From Alphaproteobacteria bacterium (lineage in GTDB: Bacteria > Pseudomonadota > Alphaproteobacteria > Micavibrionales > Micavibrionaceae), in the NCBI GenBank assembly GCA_018608245.1, contig JABAZY010000012.1, forward strand, positions 37,873 through 79,708: a stretch of 41,836 nucleotides of DNA. The letters are read 5' to 3'. The notes beneath the pieces were generated by a model. That model did no database searches. It was not told the origin of the DNA and saw only the letters and a program-made list of their open reading frames with translations. Below, piece by piece: positions 26,212 to 33,643 of this stretch. Each line of letters starts with the position of its first letter. Position 1 is the first letter of the stretch. The position numbers were made by a program, and so were the translations under genes.

Positions 26212-27072
26212 ATGAATAGACGTAAACCGCTATTTGAGGGAAAAGTTAAAACTATATTTGAAGGGCCAGAGCCGGGGACATTAATCCAGTATTTTAAGGA
26301 TGATGCAACGGATTTTGATGCCAAGAAACATGCCGTTATTGATGGTAAAGGCGTGTTGAATAACCGTATTTCGGCACATATCATGACAAAACTAGAAAAT
26401 ATAGGTATTCCAACTCACTTTATTCGCTCTATGAACATGCGTGAGCAATTGGTGCGTCAAGTCGAAATTGTACCGATTGAGTTGGTTATTCGTAACCGCG
26501 CCGCTGGTAAAATTTGTAAACGGCTTGGTGTTAAAGAAGGGGAAATATTCCCGCAACCAATCGTTGAATATTATTATAAAAAAGACGAACTTAAAAACCC
26601 GATTGTAAGTGAAAGTCATATTGTAACACTCGGTTGGGCTGATCCATATGAGTTAGAAGAAATGGTAGGCTTGGCGTATCGTGCTAATGATTATCTTAGC
26701 GGACTATTTGAAGGTATCGGCTTAACGCTGGTGGATTTCAAGTTAGAGTTTGGACGTATCTACGGTGAATATGGTGAGCTATATATTATTTTGGCCGATG
26801 AAGTGTCTCCTGATAATTGTCGTCTTTGGGATCAAAAGACGGGTGAAAAAATGGATAAAGATCGTTTTCGTCATGATCTAGGGGATCTGGTTGAAGGGTA
26901 TCAGGAGATTGCTAAGCGTCTTGGGCTTATTCCATCATCAGGTATTATGCAAGATGGTAACGTTAATGAAGCAATGCTTCAGGGTTTATCCACGATTGAG
27001 AATGAACAGAGCAAAGTACGCCGTCTTCGGTCAGTGCCGAATGGTAAACCAGGTAAGCCGCGTAAGAATTAA
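26212..27072 (+). CDS. purC: phosphoribosylaminoimidazole-succinocarboxamide synthase
   Basis: SAICAR synthetase, which couples CAIR and aspartate with ATP in purine synthesis. The ATG at 26212 with AAAGGATA upstream yields the family start [16 protein letters not shown]. Other markers: FKDDATDFD (the alphaproteobacterial style), [15 protein letters not shown] (VPIELVIRN here), [13 protein letters not shown] and [14 protein letters not shown]. The C-terminal ~50 residues (after KRLGL) are an extension beyond the minimal ~237-residue E. coli enzyme. purS, purQ and purL, which often sit next to it, are absent. Confidence 0.94.
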   Translation: MNRRKPLFEGKVKTIFEGPEPGTLIQYFKDDATDFDAKKHAVIDGKGVLNNRISAHIMTKLENIGIPTHFIRSMNMREQLVRQVEIVPIELVIRNRAAGKICKRLGVKEGEIFPQPIVEYYYKKDELKNPIVSESHIVTLGWADPYELEEMVGLAYRANDYLSGLFEGIGLTLVDFKLEFGRIYGEYGELYIILADEVSPDNCRLWDQKTGEKMDKDRFRHDLGDLVEGYQEIAKRLGLIPSSGIMQDGNVNEAMLQGLSTIENEQSKVRRLRSVPNGKPGKPRKN

Positions 27073-27080
27073 GAGAAGAA

Positions 27081-27839
27081 TTATACTTCAAATTGTTCTT
27101 TCAGAATACGTTCTTCCAAATTATTATCTGGATCAAATAATAAGGTGCGTGATGTTTCGTCTGATTTACAGATTGTGACACTTTCAACATTTCTAATTTC
27201 TGTTGAGTCGGCGGTGGCACTCACGGGGCGTTTATTACTATTGATAATGCTCAACGTTACTTGATGTTGCCAAGGAACTAACGCGCCACGCCATCTTCGT
27301 GGGCGGAAAGCGCTGATAGGTGTTAGGGCTAACATATGCGCAGAAAGCGGAATGATTGGCCCGTGTGCAGATAAATTATAAGCTGTACTGCCCGCAGGTG
27401 TAGAAAGTAAAATACCATCACACACTAATTCAGGGAGACGTTCTACGTCATCAATTTTTATATTAATTTTGGCAGCTTGGCGTGTTTGACGCAGAAGTGA
27501 GACTTCATTGAAGGCTAATGCCTCGTGCTGTTTTCCGTCCATATCGGTCACAACCATTTTTAATGGATTAATCTCAATGTCATGCGCTTCATCTAAACGT
27601 TTTGCTAAATCTTCTGCGCGGAAAGGGTTCATCAAAAAACCGATAGACCCACAATTCATGCCATAAATAGGTAAATTATTCGGGTTATCATGATGGAGTG
27701 CCTCTAACATTGTCCCATCACCGCCAAGGGCAATAATAATTTCTGCTTCTTCTAAGGAAGAGGCAGGGTAATCTTTCTTAAGTTGTTTTAAACAATCTTG
27801 AGCATTATCACTATCGGTTGCGATGTAGAAAATTTTCAT
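27081..27839 (-). CDS. nadK: NAD kinase
   Basis: Phosphorylates NAD to NADP. The 252-residue protein begins MKIFYIATDSD at 27839; a longer frame overlaps pyrE without family support. The ATP/NAD motif ALGGDGTM is at residues 37-44, NCGSIGFLMNPF follows, and STPAGSTAYNLSAHGPI carries the conserved active-site loop. It starts four bases downstream of the pyrE stop, indicating an operon. Confidence 0.93.
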   Translation of the reverse strand: MKIFYIATDSDNAQDCLKQLKKDYPASSLEEAEIIIALGGDGTMLEALHHDNPNNLPIYGMNCGSIGFLMNPFRAEDLAKRLDEAHDIEINPLKMVVTDMDGKQHEALAFNEVSLLRQTRQAAKINIKIDDVERLPELVCDGILLSTPAGSTAYNLSAHGPIIPLSAHMLALTPISAFRPRRWRGALVPWQHQVTLSIINSNKRPVSATADSTEIRNVESVTICKSDETSRTLLFDPDNNLEERILKEQFEV

Positions 27840-27843
27840 TTTA

Positions 27844-28494
27844 TTATCCTGCTTGTTGGGTGCTTGCCCAATCTTCTGGCGCATTTAAAAATTTTTCTAG
27901 GGACGTAATTGTTTCATCATCAAAATATTTTTCAGCCTTAACGACTTCTAAGATAGCCCACCAATTCGTAAGGGCATGAAGATTAATGTTAATTTCTTTT
28001 AAATTATCTTTTGTCTGCGGATAGATATCATAAGAGAAAACAACGAACGTATTTTCGATTTCAGCATTGGCTTCACGAAGTGCTTTTACGAATACTTGTT
28101 GCGAGCTACCAACATTCATTAAGTCTTCAATCAGAATGACATTTTTATTTTCTTCCATATGCCCTTCAATTTGCGCCATACGACCGTGGCCTTTAGGTTT
28201 CTTGCGGATATAGAGCATTGGAAGATCAAGGCGCTCAGCAAGGAAGGCCGCATAAGGTATACCTGCTGTTTCACCGCCAGCTACATAATCCATATTTAAT
28301 GGGCGTAACATATCAGCGGCATAATCCATTAAAATACCACGCTCTTTAGGGAAAGAAATCATACGGCGCATATCAACATAAACGGGACCAACTTTACCTG
28401 ATGTATAAGTGAAGGGCTCTTTTGTGTTCACCAATACTGATTGAGTATCTAGTAAAATTTTGGCGGCGTTATAAGCTATTTGTTTTTTATCCAT
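27844..28494 (-). CDS. pyrE: orotate phosphoribosyltransferase
   Basis: Transfers orotate to PRPP in pyrimidine synthesis. The 216-residue protein has FTYTSGKVGPVYVDMRRM near the start, AGGETAGIPYAAFLAE, the flexible lysine loop RKKPKGHGRMAQIEG, and the PRPP-binding VILIEDLMNVGSSQQ (normally ...EDVxTTGGS; the TGG part is NVG here). That variant loop is found in some alphaproteobacterial OPRTs. It is co-directional with nadK and the S24 regulator gene ends 24 bases upstream of it. Confidence 0.9.
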   Translation of the reverse strand: MDKKQIAYNAAKILLDTQSVLVNTKEPFTYTSGKVGPVYVDMRRMISFPKERGILMDYAADMLRPLNMDYVAGGETAGIPYAAFLAERLDLPMLYIRKKPKGHGRMAQIEGHMEENKNVILIEDLMNVGSSQQVFVKALREANAEIENTFVVFSYDIYPQTKDNLKEININLHALTNWWAILEVVKAEKYFDDETITSLEKFLNAPEDWASTQQAG

Positions 28495-28517
28495 GATGTC
28501 CTCTTTCTTTTTATTAA

Positions 28518-29159
28518 TTACTGGCTAACCCATAAAATACGCGCAATCCAAACAACTTCATTTTGTGGTATTTTACGGTCATCGTGCTCTGGGTTTAACG
28601 ACTTTATTTCTATACGGCTAGCATTTTGTTTAACCAATTCTTTCGCCATTATTTCTCCACCAGTCGTTTTAACAATCACGCGGTCACCAATGCGGGGCGT
28701 AGATTTTGGAGAGATGATAAGGACGTCGCCTTCGCGGTATAAAGGCTCCATCGAATCATCAGAAATTTCCAACGCATAGAGCATGTCATCATTATATTTA
28801 TCATACTCAGGAAAATTAATTTCATCCCAGCTATCGCCCTCTGGATAGCCTTGTTCATCAAAGAATCCTTTTGCCCCTGCCTGTGCAAAACCGACGAGCG
28901 GGATAGATTTGTTCTTAGTTTGCGCTTCAACATCTTCCACAAGGCTTAAAAAATCGCTCATAGTCGCACCAGTGGCGTTTAAGATTCGCGAGATACTTTC
29001 TGTTGATGGCCAACGTGGTTTGCCGTCTGGGCTGATGCGTTTACTTTTGTTGAAAGAAGTGGGATCAAGGCCTGACTGCTTTGCAAGGCCGGAAGGGCTA
29101 TAGCCAAACAATGTTGCTAGCCTGTCTATTGCGCGCCAGATTTGTTCATGTGTCAGCAT
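28518..29159 (-). CDS. CI/LexA-like repressor, HTH plus S24 self-cleaving peptidase domain
   Basis: A 213-residue regulator. The N-terminal helix-turn-helix domain (about 5-75) contains YSPSGLAKQSGLDPTSFNKSKR; the S24 peptidase domain (about 85-210) carries the Ala94-Gly95 cleavage site in FAQAGAKGF, nucleophile Ser136 in ISDDSMEPL and Lys173 in EIMAKEL. All elements for RecA-stimulated self-cleavage are present. It is not canonical LexA, whose HTH differs. It is divergent from the phage head cassette, with shared repeats between them, so control of that cassette is plausible. Alternatively it is a chromosomal regulator tied to pyrE. Confidence 0.9.
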   Translation of the reverse strand: MLTHEQIWRAIDRLATLFGYSPSGLAKQSGLDPTSFNKSKRISPDGKPRWPSTESISRILNATGATMSDFLSLVEDVEAQTKNKSIPLVGFAQAGAKGFFDEQGYPEGDSWDEINFPEYDKYNDDMLYALEISDDSMEPLYREGDVLIISPKSTPRIGDRVIVKTTGGEIMAKELVKQNASRIEIKSLNPEHDDRKIPQNEVVWIARILWVSQ

Positions 29160-29193
29160 TTTTTTGTCCTAATTCTTTATCGTGATTAATAGG

Positions 29194-29276
29194 TAGGATT
29201 AAAGTCCCATTATTTTACTTAACTGTAAATAAGAAAATAATCCTATTTTTGTCTTGACATTGGAATATAATCCTAT
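29194..29276. promoter_or_regulatory. operator-like repeats and TTGACA box between repressor and phage cassette
   Basis: Two perfect direct repeats ATAATCCTAT lie at 29237-29246 and 29267-29276, exactly 30 bp (about three helical turns) apart. An inverted copy of the core, TAGGATTA, is at 29194-29201. A TTGACA hexamer at 29254-29259 sits between the direct repeats. The likely binder is the divergent S24 repressor; this is inference. A good -10 at standard spacing from TTGACA is not evident. Confidence 0.55.
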
Positions 29277-29284
29277 CGTAACTA

Positions 29285-29299
29285 GAACATAATAAGAAC
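29285..29299 (+). promoter_or_regulatory. candidate alphaproteobacterial LexA (SOS) box
   Basis: GAAC-ATAATAA-GAAC is an exact match to GAAC-N7-GAAC, the reverse complement of the GTTC-N7-GTTC LexA box known in alphaproteobacteria. It lies 16 bases before the first cassette start and just downstream of the TTGACA box, where a bound repressor would block transcription. By chance such a match is expected roughly once in a window this size, so position gives it weight. Confidence 0.5.
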
Positions 29300-29315
29300 A
29301 AAAAAGAAGGAAACG

Positions 29316-29810
29316 ATGGAAATGGCGATGAATAAGGATAAAGAAACAATCGGTAAAAATAAGAAGAAATTATATGAAGATATAGAATTTCATTTATTTG
29401 ACGATGCAGAAGAGGCGTGGTTTTGGTTTATTCAGGCGCAGGCCGCACGTAATGAAGGCGCGCGCTTCACAGCAGGGGTTGGGTTATTCCCACGTCCGTG
29501 TGAGCCATCAGACATTCTTAAGATTTTGGATGGCTTGTATCGTCAGCGCCGTTTGATGCGTGATCATCTGTTGGTGCTTCGTCATTACGGTCGTCGTCAA
29601 TTAGCGCCAGATGAAAGCCGTATTAAAGAATATCATGCGCACCGTTTATGGCATGAGGCGATGGAACGAATTGAGCCAATTTTAAAGCGCAAGGGTATTG
29701 TGCAATCAAAAAAGTTTGTAACAAAGTTGGGTACGAACCACCCAAATAAATTTTGGTCACAAGGCGCGGTTGTTCATAGTAATAATAATTTAGGCCAAGC
29801 ACGCCTATGA
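29316..29810 (+). CDS. phage-cassette protein 1, unknown function
   Basis: A 164-residue soluble protein, first gene of the phage-like cassette, with GAAGGA upstream of the ATG at 29316. The core (residues ~25-130) has a strongly conserved look: DAEEAWFWFIQAQAARNEGA, LFPRPCEPSDILKILDGLYRQRR and LVLRHYGRRQLAPD, then HRLWHEAMERIEPIL. I recall similar proteins next to podovirus-type portal genes in alphaproteobacteria, but not an assigned function. The helical, Arg-rich, HTH-like centre would fit a DNA-binding role such as a small-terminase-like or regulatory protein; this is a guess. Confidence 0.65.
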   Translation: MEMAMNKDKETIGKNKKKLYEDIEFHLFDDAEEAWFWFIQAQAARNEGARFTAGVGLFPRPCEPSDILKILDGLYRQRRLMRDHLLVLRHYGRRQLAPDESRIKEYHAHRLWHEAMERIEPILKRKGIVQSKKFVTKLGTNHPNKFWSQGAVVHSNNNLGQARL

Positions 29811-30241
29811 ATAAACAAACCCAATTAGCATGGATTATTTTCACAGGCGAAACAGATTTGTCATGGTTGAAAATATTAAAAGGCGGTTTTCGTCATTGCT
29901 TCATTGTGATGAATGACGGAGAGCGTTGGATGAGTTTAGATCCGCTTGCTGGCTATGTGGATATTCAAATTCACCATCATATTGAAAGCGCCTTTGATTT
30001 GCCCGAATGGCTGAAAGGGCAGGGATTTAGCGTTGTGCCATCACTTATCAAGCGTGACCATCAAAAAGCTGCGCCGTTTATGGCCTTTAGCTGTGTTGAA
30101 TTTATCAAGCGTGTTTTGGGTATTCATAGCCGTTTTATTATAACGCCATTTCAACTTTACAAATATTTTAAAAAGAAAAATCAAATGCTGGTTACGTGCC
30201 AGCAAGTCACCCTCAATCGAAAGGAAATTTATCATGGGTAG
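29807..30241 (+). CDS. phage-cassette protein 2, possible permuted papain-like cysteine peptidase
   Basis: A 144-residue protein overlapping the preceding gene by 4 bases (ATGA). Seen: a His in FRHCFIVM (His30), an Asp in MSLDPLAG (Asp45), and a Cys at the start of a helix in AFSCVEFIKRVLG (Cys96), then TPFQLYKYFKKK. A His-before-Cys order with Cys heading a helix is what circularly permuted NlpC/P60-like folds show, so a papain-like peptidase or amidase fold is proposed. No family is recognised with certainty. Position before the portal gene suggests a phage morphogenesis or packaging-associated role. Confidence 0.6.
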   Translation: MNKQTQLAWIIFTGETDLSWLKILKGGFRHCFIVMNDGERWMSLDPLAGYVDIQIHHHIESAFDLPEWLKGQGFSVVPSLIKRDHQKAAPFMAFSCVEFIKRVLGIHSRFIITPFQLYKYFKKKNQMLVTCQQVTLNRKEIYHG

Positions 30242-30488
30242 TATAAGTAAGCGCCCAGTCGCGCCCCCAGTTCAGCAAATCCCAACTTCTAATGTTACAC
30301 CAACAGTGAGCACACCAACTATAAACCCTGTTACAGTTGCACAAGAAAAAGAAACGGCGCGTGTTGAAGAACGTGAAGAGAATTTACTGCGTCGTAATCG
30401 TGGTTTCTTAGGCACTATTTTAACAGGTTTTCAAGGCGTGTTGAGCGATACAAAAGAACAGCCCCGCAAAACTTTATTGGGAGAATAA
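30234..30488 (+). CDS. small pre-portal phage protein
   Basis: An 84-residue protein with a Pro/Thr/Val-rich disordered N-terminal half and a charged C-terminal half containing EENLLRRNRGFLGTILTGFQG and ending RKTLLGE. Small proteins with an R-rich GxxxTxLTG segment and a terminal KTLLG are common immediately upstream of podovirus portal genes; their function is unknown. It overlaps the preceding gene by 8 bases and has an AAAGGAAA ribosome site. Confidence 0.65.
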   Translation: MGSISKRPVAPPVQQIPTSNVTPTVSTPTINPVTVAQEKETARVEEREENLLRRNRGFLGTILTGFQGVLSDTKEQPRKTLLGE

Positions 30489-30489
30489 T

Positions 30490-32037
30490 ATGATTATAGA
30501 TGTAAATAATAATGAAGCCCCTGAGGCTATAGAAGTTGAAAAAATTGAACAGCTTTTGACGCGCTATGAACGGGCAAAGAATAACCGCCAAAATTGGGAA
30601 GCACATTGGCAAGAATGTTTCGACTATGCGCTCCCTCAACGTGGCGAGCTTAGCCAATTTGGTGGTATCGGAAGCTCACGTGTGAAAACACTTTACGACG
30701 GGACAGCGATGGATGCTGTGGATCAGCTAGCCGCTAGCTTGTTGGGTAACTTAACGCCTGCATGGACGCAATGGTTTGGCTTCATTCCTGGGCCTGAATT
30801 AGACGAAGCGGAAGCGCAGAATATTGCCCCTGTTTTGGAAGATATCGGTAAGAAAATACAACTTCATTTAGATCGATCTAATTTTGCAGTTGAGATGCAT
30901 CAATGCTTTCTTGATTTAGCTGTTGGTGGAACGTCTACACTCTATTTTGAGGAAACCGCACCTGGCGCATTATCAGCCTTTAAATTCTCTGCTGTACCAT
31001 TGAGTGATGTTATTTTGGAAGAGGGTGATAATGGATTCTTGGATGGGTCATTTAGAACAATTCAGTTAACGTTATCACAATTACAATCGCGTTATCCACT
31101 TGCTGAGCTTCCATATAATGTCATGCGCGAAGGGGATAAAGATCCGCAAGCGAAGTTTGATGTACTGGAAACTATTTTACCAGAAAATGATGTTTATTAT
31201 TTAACCGCAATTTTAGTTGATGATTCAACTAAAACCATTTTGCAAAAAGGACGCTTCTCACAAAATCCTGCTATTTCTTTTCGTTGGACAAAATCTCCAG
31301 GTGAGGTTTATGGGCGTTCTCCTGTAATGAAGGCATTACCAGATATTAAGACAGCAAATAAAGTTGTCGAGCTTATCTTAAAGAATGCATCTATTGCGGT
31401 AACAGGTATTTGGCAGGCAGATGATGATGGTGTTTTAAACCCAGCTAACATTGAACTTGTACCAGGGGCGATTATCCCTAAGGCCGTAGGTTCACAAGGG
31501 TTAAAGGCACTTGATATGCCAGGTCGTTTTGATGTGTCGGAGCTTATTTTAAAAGATTTACGCGCACGAATTCGCCATGCGCTTTTGAGTGATAAGTTGG
31601 GACCAGTGAGTGGTGCCAAGATGAGCGCTACTGAAATTGTAGAACGCTCTGCGGAAATGACTTTATTATTGGGCGCTACTTATGGGCGCCTACAGTCTGA
31701 ATTGTTAACACCCATTATTCAGCGTGCATTTTCTATTTTACGCCGTCGTGGTGAAATTCCTGATATTGCGCTTGATGGTCGTTATGTGACGCTTGATTAT
31801 AGATCACCTTTGGCCAAAGCGCAAAAACAAGCAGGGGTTCAAAATATTTTGACATGGATTGAAAGCGTTAAATTAATGGGTGCAGATGCCGTCTCTATTA
31901 TTGATATGAAACAAGCGGCAAAATCTTTGGGTGAAACATTAGGTGTGCCGAGTGATTTGATTATCCGTGAAATTCTACCAGAAGAAATTATTCCAGTTAT
32001 AGAGGGAGAGTTAGATGTTTCAGAAATTACTGAATAA
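30490..32037 (+). CDS. T7-like portal (head-to-tail connector) protein
   Basis: A 515-residue protein recognisable as the podovirus head-tail connector family (Head-tail_con type, like T7 gp8). The N-terminus RYERAKNNRQNWEAHWQECFDYALPQRG is typical (written in pieces), followed by LYDGTAMDAVDQLAASLLGNLTP, DLAVGGTSTLYFEE, FRWTKSPGEVYGRSPVMKALPDI, and MSATEIVERSAEM. Length is full for the family and the frame is intact. Twelve copies would form the portal ring through which DNA enters the capsid. It is the best-identified phage gene here; no terminase large subunit accompanies it. Confidence 0.92.
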   Translation: MIIDVNNNEAPEAIEVEKIEQLLTRYERAKNNRQNWEAHWQECFDYALPQRGELSQFGGIGSSRVKTLYDGTAMDAVDQLAASLLGNLTPAWTQWFGFIPGPELDEAEAQNIAPVLEDIGKKIQLHLDRSNFAVEMHQCFLDLAVGGTSTLYFEETAPGALSAFKFSAVPLSDVILEEGDNGFLDGSFRTIQLTLSQLQSRYPLAELPYNVMREGDKDPQAKFDVLETILPENDVYYLTAILVDDSTKTILQKGRFSQNPAISFRWTKSPGEVYGRSPVMKALPDIKTANKVVELILKNASIAVTGIWQADDDGVLNPANIELVPGAIIPKAVGSQGLKALDMPGRFDVSELILKDLRARIRHALLSDKLGPVSGAKMSATEIVERSAEMTLLLGATYGRLQSELLTPIIQRAFSILRRRGEIPDIALDGRYVTLDYRSPLAKAQKQAGVQNILTWIESVKLMGADAVSIIDMKQAAKSLGETLGVPSDLIIREILPEEIIPVIEGELDVSEITE

Positions 32038-32302
32038 GTTCAGCAAGGCGACAAGTGTTGACGTGTCAAAAGATACTTATATCTATCAAACTTACGTGTT
32101 TGAACAAAAAGATATGGAGCGTTTATTTGTGAGGTTGTTTTCAACTGACGAGGGCAAGAAAGCCTTGGCTTACCTACAATATATTACATTTCAACGTGTT
32201 TTAACATCAGAAGTGTCGAATGAGAATTTGCGTTATATGGAGGGGCAGCGGGCTTTGTTGGCTTCCATTTTAAGAATAATTGACCGAGGGCGCAAAGGCT
32301 AA
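32015..32302 (+). CDS. Bbp19-like phage protein
   Basis: A 95-residue protein starting inside the portal gene (23-base overlap, GAGGGAGAG ribosome site). The C-terminal half has LFSTDEGKKALAYLQYITFQ, then YMEGQRALLASILRII, the pattern I associate with Bbp19-like proteins found between portal and scaffold genes of podoviruses such as Bordetella phage BPP-1. Function is unknown. Position is exactly where such a protein is expected, which supports the call. Confidence 0.65.
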   Translation: MFQKLLNKFSKATSVDVSKDTYIYQTYVFEQKDMERLFVRLFSTDEGKKALAYLQYITFQRVLTSEVSNENLRYMEGQRALLASILRIIDRGRKG

Positions 32303-32349
32303 AAATTAAGTTCAATTACAATTTGTTTTTATAAAGGAGAAAAGAAAAC

Positions 32350-32985
32350 ATGACAGAAAATATTTTAACACAAGTACCGGATAAATTTAAAGATCCAGAA
32401 TCTGGTGAAGTACAATTAGATAACCTTTTAAGCTCTTACCAGTCATTAGAGAAAAAAATGTCTTCTATGCCTTCATTACCAAAGAGTGCAGATGATTATT
32501 GTATAGATTGTGAACATGGATTATTTGATGCAGATGAAATGCTAAATAAACGTTTTCATGAAAAAGGTTTTACCAATGATCAAGTTCAGTTTGTTTATGA
32601 CTTGGCTGCAGAGAAAATGGTGCCGATGATCATTGAAATGGCCAACGATTTCCAAGCTGACCGTGAGATTGAGAAATTGGTTGAACATTTCGGCGGTGAA
32701 GAAAAATGGATGGAAATATCAAGACAGTTGCTTGCTTTTGGTCAAAAGAGCTTGCCTAGCGATGTTCTGAAATACCTGTCTAGCTCTTACGATGGTATCA
32801 TTGCACTCTATAATATGATGCAAGGGAATGAGCCAAGTGTCAGTAATACAATCAATGTAGGCAATGGCGGTCGTGAGGCAATGGATTTACAATCGATGAT
32901 GCGCGATCCTAAATACTGGCGTGATAAAGATCCGTCTTTTGTGGCTAAAGTTACAGAAGGGTTTCAACAACTTTACGGTAATTAA
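32350..32985 (+). CDS. phage capsid assembly scaffolding protein
   Basis: A 211-residue acidic, mostly helical protein with an AAAGGAG ribosome site. The start VPDKFKDPESGEVQLDNLLSSYQSLEKK and the end MMRDPKYWRDKDPSFVAKVTEGF (each shown in part) match podovirus scaffolding proteins of the T7 gp9 type, where the C-terminal helix contacts the capsid protein. LPKSADDY-like sequence after residue 45 is also typical. In intact phages the capsid gene follows immediately; here a terminator does. The frame is complete. Confidence 0.8.
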   Translation: MTENILTQVPDKFKDPESGEVQLDNLLSSYQSLEKKMSSMPSLPKSADDYCIDCEHGLFDADEMLNKRFHEKGFTNDQVQFVYDLAAEKMVPMIIEMANDFQADREIEKLVEHFGGEEKWMEISRQLLAFGQKSLPSDVLKYLSSSYDGIIALYNMMQGNEPSVSNTINVGNGGREAMDLQSMMRDPKYWRDKDPSFVAKVTEGFQQLYGN

Positions 32986-33012
32986 TTTGAACCACTAAAA
33001 TTAAAATAAAAT

Positions 33013-33037
33013 AAAAGCCCCTTCATCGGGGCTTTTT
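33013..33037 (+). terminator. intrinsic terminator after the scaffold gene
   Basis: A perfect 9-bp stem AAAAGCCCC/GGGGCTTTT (33013-33021, 33028-33036) with a 6-base loop ends in a T run. The A/T flanks make it usable in both directions, so it can also end the PilZ transcript coming from the other side. Confidence 0.9.
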
Positions 33038-33089
33038 GATATTAGAATAAGTACTGTAACGCGCTTGCGCGCCTGAGGTAAAATAAATA

Positions 33090-33476
33090 CTAAACTTGTT
33101 GAGAATGCATAAATTCTTGTGTTACAAAATCATCAACGATTTGTTTGAATTTATAACTAACGCGTTCTGTTAGCGGTGCAAATTCAATAACAACTTGACC
33201 ATCATTTTTACGCAATACGCGACCACGATGAGCAACATCAACAATACGGTTTGATAATTTAAACTTTAACGTCACATCTTTTGTTTCATTAACACTGAAA
33301 TTTTTTGCATCAGCGGTAATAAGCACACCGCCATTGCTCCAGTTTTTAATTGGGTAGAGCTGGCCATCAATCATGCCAATACAATTATCTACATCACGGC
33401 GCTCGTGAATACGTCTTGAATCAACGTCATCGTTGCTCGCGCGACCGTTTAAAGATTTTAAAAATTTGGCAATCAT
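33090..33476 (-). CDS. PilZ-domain protein (c-di-GMP binding)
   Basis: A 128-residue single-domain PilZ protein. The c-di-GMP motifs are present: RIHERRD (R22...R26, the RxxxR element) and NWSNGG (residues 45-50, the D/NxSxxG element), followed by the beta-barrel strands to residue ~110. It should respond to c-di-GMP, probably in motility, pilus or surface control. It lies opposite to and between the scaffold gene and the capsid-fragment gene. A candidate CtrA site lies about 63 bases upstream of its start. Confidence 0.85.
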   Translation of the reverse strand: MIAKFLKSLNGRASNDDVDSRRIHERRDVDNCIGMIDGQLYPIKNWSNGGVLITADAKNFSVNETKDVTLKFKLSNRIVDVAHRGRVLRKNDGQVVIEFAPLTERVSYKFKQIVDDFVTQEFMHSQQV

Positions 33477-33538
33477 CTAAGTTTTCCCCGAAAAGTAAAG
33501 TTATGCAAAGTGCTACAATCTCTCATACATAAAAATAG

Positions 33539-33553
33539 TTAACAAATAATTAA
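33539..33553. promoter_or_regulatory. candidate CtrA-binding site
   Basis: TTAA-CAAATAA-TTAA matches the CtrA pattern TTAA-N7-TTAA exactly. It lies 63 bases before the PilZ start, a usual place for CtrA activation near -35. In DNA this AT-rich a chance match is not rare, so it is only a candidate. Confidence 0.35.
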
Positions 33554-33604
33554 TTTATTTCCCTAATGTTATAGATTCGTGTGCGTAAAAGGAAGAAAAA
33601 AATA

Positions 33605-33643
33605 AAAATAAACCTTGACATTTTAGGTTTATTTTCCTATTAT
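33605..33643 (+). promoter_or_regulatory. strong promoter with -35 inside a perfect inverted repeat (operator)
   Basis: TTGACA (33615-33620) and TATTAT (33638-33643) are exactly 17 bases apart, close to sigma-70 consensus. A perfect 10-bp inverted repeat AAAATAAACC / GGTTTATTTT (33605-33614, 33626-33635) brackets the -35 box with an 11-base centre, the usual geometry for a dimeric repressor site. It shares the string CTTGACATT with the cassette promoter region at 29253. Confidence 0.7.

Noticed and set aside
28518-29159. S24 protein as the canonical LexA
   Set aside because: The S24 dyad is present, but the N-terminal HTH is phage-repressor-like rather than the LexA winged helix.
29266-29271. 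Perfect TATAAT as -10 of the cassette promoter
   Set aside because: Only 6 bases from the TTGACA box and no -35-like hexamer 16-18 bases upstream; it is part of the second ATAATCCTAT repeat, so its promoter role is unproven.
33060-33071. CGCGC-TT-GCGCG inverted repeat between scaffold terminator and PilZ
   Set aside because: A 2-base loop cannot form a useful hairpin as such and no T run follows; kept only as a curiosity.
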